Source of the DNA: Sinimarinibacterium sp. NLF-5-8
Lineage (GTDB): Bacteria > Pseudomonadota > Gammaproteobacteria > Nevskiales > Nevskiaceae
Length of the DNA: 64,000 nucleotides
Assembly (NCBI RefSeq): GCF_010092425.1
Contig: NZ_CP048030.1
Location: 2,987,501 to 3,051,500 of the forward strand
Reading direction: 5' to 3'
Shown here: piece after piece, positions 61,137 through 64,000 of the stretch
Layout: each line of letters begins with the position of its first letter
How positions within the stretch are numbered: the first letter of the stretch is position 1
The notes under the pieces: model-generated
What the model saw: the letters and a program-made list of their open reading frames with translations, nothing else
What the model was told of the DNA's origin: nothing
Database searches by the model: none
Made by a program: the position numbers and the translations under genes

Positions 61137-63479
61137 GTGCAACCTTCCAAAATGTTTCTGATGCAGCCGCTGGCCGTTGCCGCGGCGTTGATGCTGTCGC
61201 CGCTCTCCCAGGCGCAGGAGGCGACGAGCGCGCCGACGCCAGCGAGCCAAAAAGGCGCTTCAAAAATTGAAGACATGGTGGTCACCGCGCAGCGCCGCGA
61301 GGAGCGCCTGCAGGATGTGCCGGTGGCGGTCAGTGCGCTGTCCACCGATCAGATCGAGTCGCGCGGGATTACCAATCTGGGCGATCTCAATGCGCTGGCG
61401 CCGGGCTTGCAGATCAGCAATATGCCCACCAACACCACCAGCTCGCAGGTGACGGTGCGCGGGGTCAGCCAGATCAACCCGGCGATCACCTGGGACCCGG
61501 CGGTGGGGATTTATGTTGACGGCGTGTACATCGGCAAGGCGCAGGGCAGCATTTTTGATGTGGTGGATCTGGATCGCGTGGAAGTGCTGCGCGGGCCGCA
61601 GGGCACGCTGTATGGCCGCAACACGCTGGCCGGGGCGATCAATCTGGTCACGCGCGCGCCCACCGGCACCTTTGGCGGCAGCGCCGCGTTTGATGTGGGC
61701 AATTACAACCTGCGCCGTCAGCGCGTATCGGTGGATTTGCCGCAATGGGGCATCGCGCGCATTTCAATTGCCGCGCGCAGCGAGCAGCGCGATGGCTGGA
61801 TCGATACCACGCCCGATAGCCCGGTGCCGGAGTTCAATAACCGCAACAACAGCGCGTTTCGCATTGCCGCCGACTTTGATCTGGCACCGGATCTGGTTGC
61901 GGAATATCGCTTTGATCGCAGCAATGTGAATCAGACCAACAACTACAGCCAATTGGTGCGACTGGACCCGGTGGGGGCGATGGCGCCGGGGGCGGGCAAT
62001 CCGTTCTGGGATAGCGTCAGCCCGTTTGTCGATCGTGAGCGTCAGGATCACGCCCAGGTGGATGCGCCGTCGGGCGAGCATTTGAGCATCAACGGTCACG
62101 CGTTGACGTTCAATTACGACATGGACAGCAACACCACGGTCAAATCCATCAGCGGCTATCGCCAGATGAAGTGGAATGACTCGCTGGATCTGGATGGCTC
62201 CCCCACGCCGCTGGCGTGGACGCAGCGCCTCACCGACTACGAGCAGTTTTCGCAAGATCTGCAAGTGCTGGGCAACTATGACCAGTGGAACTACGTCGCC
62301 GGGATTTACTACTTTGCCGACAATGGCAACACCAACAATCCGCAGCAATTCTTTGCCGGTGCCGCCAACTTTGACTCCCGGTATGGCACCAAAACCGGCG
62401 CCTGGGCGGGGTACGGCCAGTTGGACTTTCGCCCGATTGAGCGGCTGACCCTGAGCGCCGGTGTGCGTTACACCCGCGAGAAAAAACAGCTGGATCGCGC
62501 GTTTGGCGTGCTCGACCCTGCCAGTGGCGCGCTGCTGCTGCCGTTGATTCCGGAAGGCACCCATGCCGAGGAAACCTTCAGCGCCACCACGCCGATGGGC
62601 GCGATTGCGTGGAAGTTCAGCGACAACATCAATGCTTACTTCCGCTATGCCGAAGGCTTCAAAAGCGGCGGGTTCAATGGCGAGTTCAGCCAAGCGCCGA
62701 CGGGCACAGAAACCCCGCAGGAAATTGCCGATCTGATCCAGCTGCACAACGATGAAACCGTGCGGCCGTACCGTCCTGAAAAGCAGCGCTCTTACGAGCT
62801 GGGGCTGAAAACCGCGTTTGCCGACAATCGCGCGCAGTTCAATCTGGCGCTGTTCCAGAACAAGCTCAAGGACTTCCAGGCCTCGATCTTCTTAGGGCAG
62901 GGCGCGGCAGCGACGATGGTGCGCAATGCCGGTCGCACCACCATGCGCGGGGTTGAGGTCGAGTTTGCGGTGGTGCCGTTCAGCGGCACGCGGCTGTCGG
63001 CCAACTATGCGTATCTGGATGCCAAGTACGACGAGTTCATGGACGGCGGCGTCAACGTTGCCGACGATCGGGCGATTCCGCACGCGCCGGAGCACAGCTT
63101 CAACATCGTGCTCGACAGCGAACTGCTGCGCCGGGATTGGGGCACCGTGCGCGCGGTGGCGGACTATGCGTGGACCGATCGCTTCTACACCTTTGCCTAT
63201 CAGATCAGCGGCGATTGCAGCGCCGATCCAACGCCGCGCAGCCAGGTGGCCGGTTGCACCCAGGTTCCGGCGCATGGCCTGCTCAACCTGCGTTTAGGCG
63301 TGACCGACATTCCACTGTCGCGCGGCTCCACCGCCGAAATCGCGCTGTGGGCGCGCAACGTGCTGGATGACGACAGCCCGGTCAACTTCATCGACTTTGG
63401 CTACGGCTTTGGCAACCTCACCGTGGCCAACTTTGAAGAACCGCGCACGTTTGGTATCAGCGGTATCGTGCGCTGGTAA
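61137..63479 (+). CDS. TonB-dependent outer-membrane receptor
   Basis: A 780-residue receptor. GTG 61137 is preceded by TTGAGGAGTC. The signal peptide (AVAAALMLSPLSQAQ) is followed by the plug domain (about residues 45-160; VTAQRREERLQDVPVAV near the TonB box, RGPQGTLYGRNTLAGAINL) and a 22-strand barrel ending ISGIVRW. It resembles receptors for large hydrophobic or organic substrates in sphingomonad-like degraders. The substrate is unknown. No riboswitch or Fur box is evident in the 218-nt gap upstream. Confidence 0.95.
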   Translation: MQPSKMFLMQPLAVAAALMLSPLSQAQEATSAPTPASQKGASKIEDMVVTAQRREERLQDVPVAVSALSTDQIESRGITNLGDLNALAPGLQISNMPTNTTSSQVTVRGVSQINPAITWDPAVGIYVDGVYIGKAQGSIFDVVDLDRVEVLRGPQGTLYGRNTLAGAINLVTRAPTGTFGGSAAFDVGNYNLRRQRVSVDLPQWGIARISIAARSEQRDGWIDTTPDSPVPEFNNRNNSAFRIAADFDLAPDLVAEYRFDRSNVNQTNNYSQLVRLDPVGAMAPGAGNPFWDSVSPFVDRERQDHAQVDAPSGEHLSINGHALTFNYDMDSNTTVKSISGYRQMKWNDSLDLDGSPTPLAWTQRLTDYEQFSQDLQVLGNYDQWNYVAGIYYFADNGNTNNPQQFFAGAANFDSRYGTKTGAWAGYGQLDFRPIERLTLSAGVRYTREKKQLDRAFGVLDPASGALLLPLIPEGTHAEETFSATTPMGAIAWKFSDNINAYFRYAEGFKSGGFNGEFSQAPTGTETPQEIADLIQLHNDETVRPYRPEKQRSYELGLKTAFADNRAQFNLALFQNKLKDFQASIFLGQGAAATMVRNAGRTTMRGVEVEFAVVPFSGTRLSANYAYLDAKYDEFMDGGVNVADDRAIPHAPEHSFNIVLDSELLRRDWGTVRAVADYAWTDRFYTFAYQISGDCSADPTPRSQVAGCTQVPAHGLLNLRLGVTDIPLSRGSTAEIALWARNVLDDDSPVNFIDFGYGFGNLTVANFEEPRTFGISGIVRW

Positions 63480-63509
63480 ATCGCAAGTTGAGGCGACGCT
63501 GATCCATTC

Positions 63510-63535
63510 GTCATGCCCGCTTTGGCGGGCATGAC
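63510..63535. terminator. Hairpin after the TonB receptor gene
   Basis: GTCATGCCCGC and GCGGGCATGAC form an 11-bp perfect stem with loop TTTG, about 30 nt after the stop. It has no T-run and could be a REP-type unit or RNA-stabilising hairpin. Confidence 0.55.
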
Positions 63536-63573
63536 CTCGCAGCCTTGAGTTCATCAGCGTGTCTGTGAAGCGT

Positions 63574-63609
63574 GACAAAAAAGGGCAGCCTCGGCTGCCC
63601 TTTTTTGTC
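63574..63609. terminator. Bidirectional rho-independent terminator between convergent genes
   Basis: GACAAAAAAGGGCAGCC (63574-63590) and GGCTGCCCTTTTTTGTC (63593-63609) form a 17-bp perfect stem with A/T runs on either side. It serves the TonB receptor and the convergent hydrolase gene. Confidence 0.92.
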
Positions 63610-63624
63610 TTTGGCAAGGCAGAC

Positions 63625-64000
63625 TTACGTTGCCAAAAAGTCGCGGATTGCAGCCTGAACGACGTGCGGCTGCGACAGCGGAAAAAAGTGGCCGGCATCG
63701 GCCAGCTCCTGATAGCGCGCGCGCGGCAGCAGCTTTTGCAGCGCGTGGCCGCTGTGCACGCAGCGTGAGAGCCCGGCGTAGAACAACAGCACCGGCATCG
63801 GCAGTGCGGCGATTTGCGCTGCGCTGATGCCGGGCTGGTCGAGCTGTTCGCGCGCGTCGGTGTGATCGAGCAAATCCAGCCAGGCTTTGGCCGCGCGCAG
63901 GGCACCGCGCCCTTCACCAAACGGGGTGAAGTCGTCGTGCGCGCGCGGCAGTTTGCCGGCCACGCGCATGCGCGCGGCGGTTTCCAAAAACAGATAGCCC
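63625..64000 (-). CDS. Alpha/beta hydrolase, C-terminal part (5' end outside window)
   Basis: The frame is open to the right edge. The visible 125 residues show the end of an alpha/beta hydrolase: MPVLLFYAGLSRCVH, the acid/His region ELADAGHFFPLSQPHVVQ with the catalytic His in AGHFFP, and a terminal helix. The nucleophile lies beyond the edge. The substrate is unknown. Confidence 0.8.
   Translation of the reverse strand, partial: GYLFLETAARMRVAGKLPRAHDDFTPFGEGRGALRAAKAWLDLLDHTDAREQLDQPGISAAQIAALPMPVLLFYAGLSRCVHSGHALQKLLPRARYQELADAGHFFPLSQPHVVQAAIRDFLAT

Overview
The window is GC-rich, densely coded chromosomal DNA with no tRNA, rRNA, phage, transposase or CRISPR array that I can see. The gene content (cydP-cydA-cydB-cydX-ybgE, uvrA/MFS/ssb synteny, long PstC and PstA, an Rhs protein, TonB receptor, REP-like repeats) points to a free-living gammaproteobacterium, possibly near Nevskiales/Xanthomonadales. 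That placement is inferred from gene families and style only.

Layout. 1-4.5 kb: the 3' part of an Rhs (YD-repeat) gene with an AT-rich, swapped-in toxin tip, a candidate lipoprotein immunity gene, a small membrane protein, and a broken lipoprotein gene with a vestigial copy of its own 3' end. 4.5-11.6 kb: a polytopic membrane protein, a hemerythrin-like protein, small ORFs, uvrA, an MFS transporter and ssb. 11.8-27.3 kb: a co-directional run that reads as one electron-transfer system. It encodes a cytoplasmic FAD oxidoreductase with two cyclic-nucleotide-binding domains and four Fe-S clusters, a cytochrome b-like membrane protein, a ten-haem cytochrome, a lipoprotein with two HbpS/GlcG haem-binding domains, an outer-membrane barrel, a giant ten-haem LVIVD-repeat cytochrome, an EF-hand-like lipoprotein, a second barrel, and a class III nucleotide cyclase with an FHA domain. 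27.4-32.8 kb: a DEAD-box helicase and a B-family haem-copper oxidase operon (CuA subunit, subunit I, SCO, membrane protein) whose subunit I lacks the usual active-site tyrosine.

33.1-47.5 kb: a sulfur and redox island. A sigma-54 operon for persulfide dioxygenase, DUF442-SQR and a TSUP exporter is divergent from a FisR-like activator. Next come the cytochrome bd operon, then rhodanese, two YeeE/YedE half-transporters and a BigR/SqrR-like persulfide repressor, then cysC, sat and trxB. An AT-rich motif is shared by the bd and bigR promoter regions, suggesting that persulfide sensing also controls the sulfide-resistant oxidase.

47.6-57 kb: a Pho regulon (phoBR, a porin, pstSCAB-phoU) with 11-bp-periodic Pho boxes before phoB and the porin and a weaker one before pstS. 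The porin gene lies between two arms of a perfect 40-bp inverted repeat. 57-64 kb: a secreted alpha/beta-hydrolase-like lipoprotein, a quinone oxidoreductase, a VanZ-like protein, a TonB-dependent receptor and the 3' end of an alpha/beta hydrolase running off the right edge.

The main candidate for an undescribed system is the 11.8-27.3 kb cluster: a predicted cytoplasm-to-surface electron conduit whose entry enzyme looks gated by a cyclic nucleotide made by a cyclase in the same cluster.
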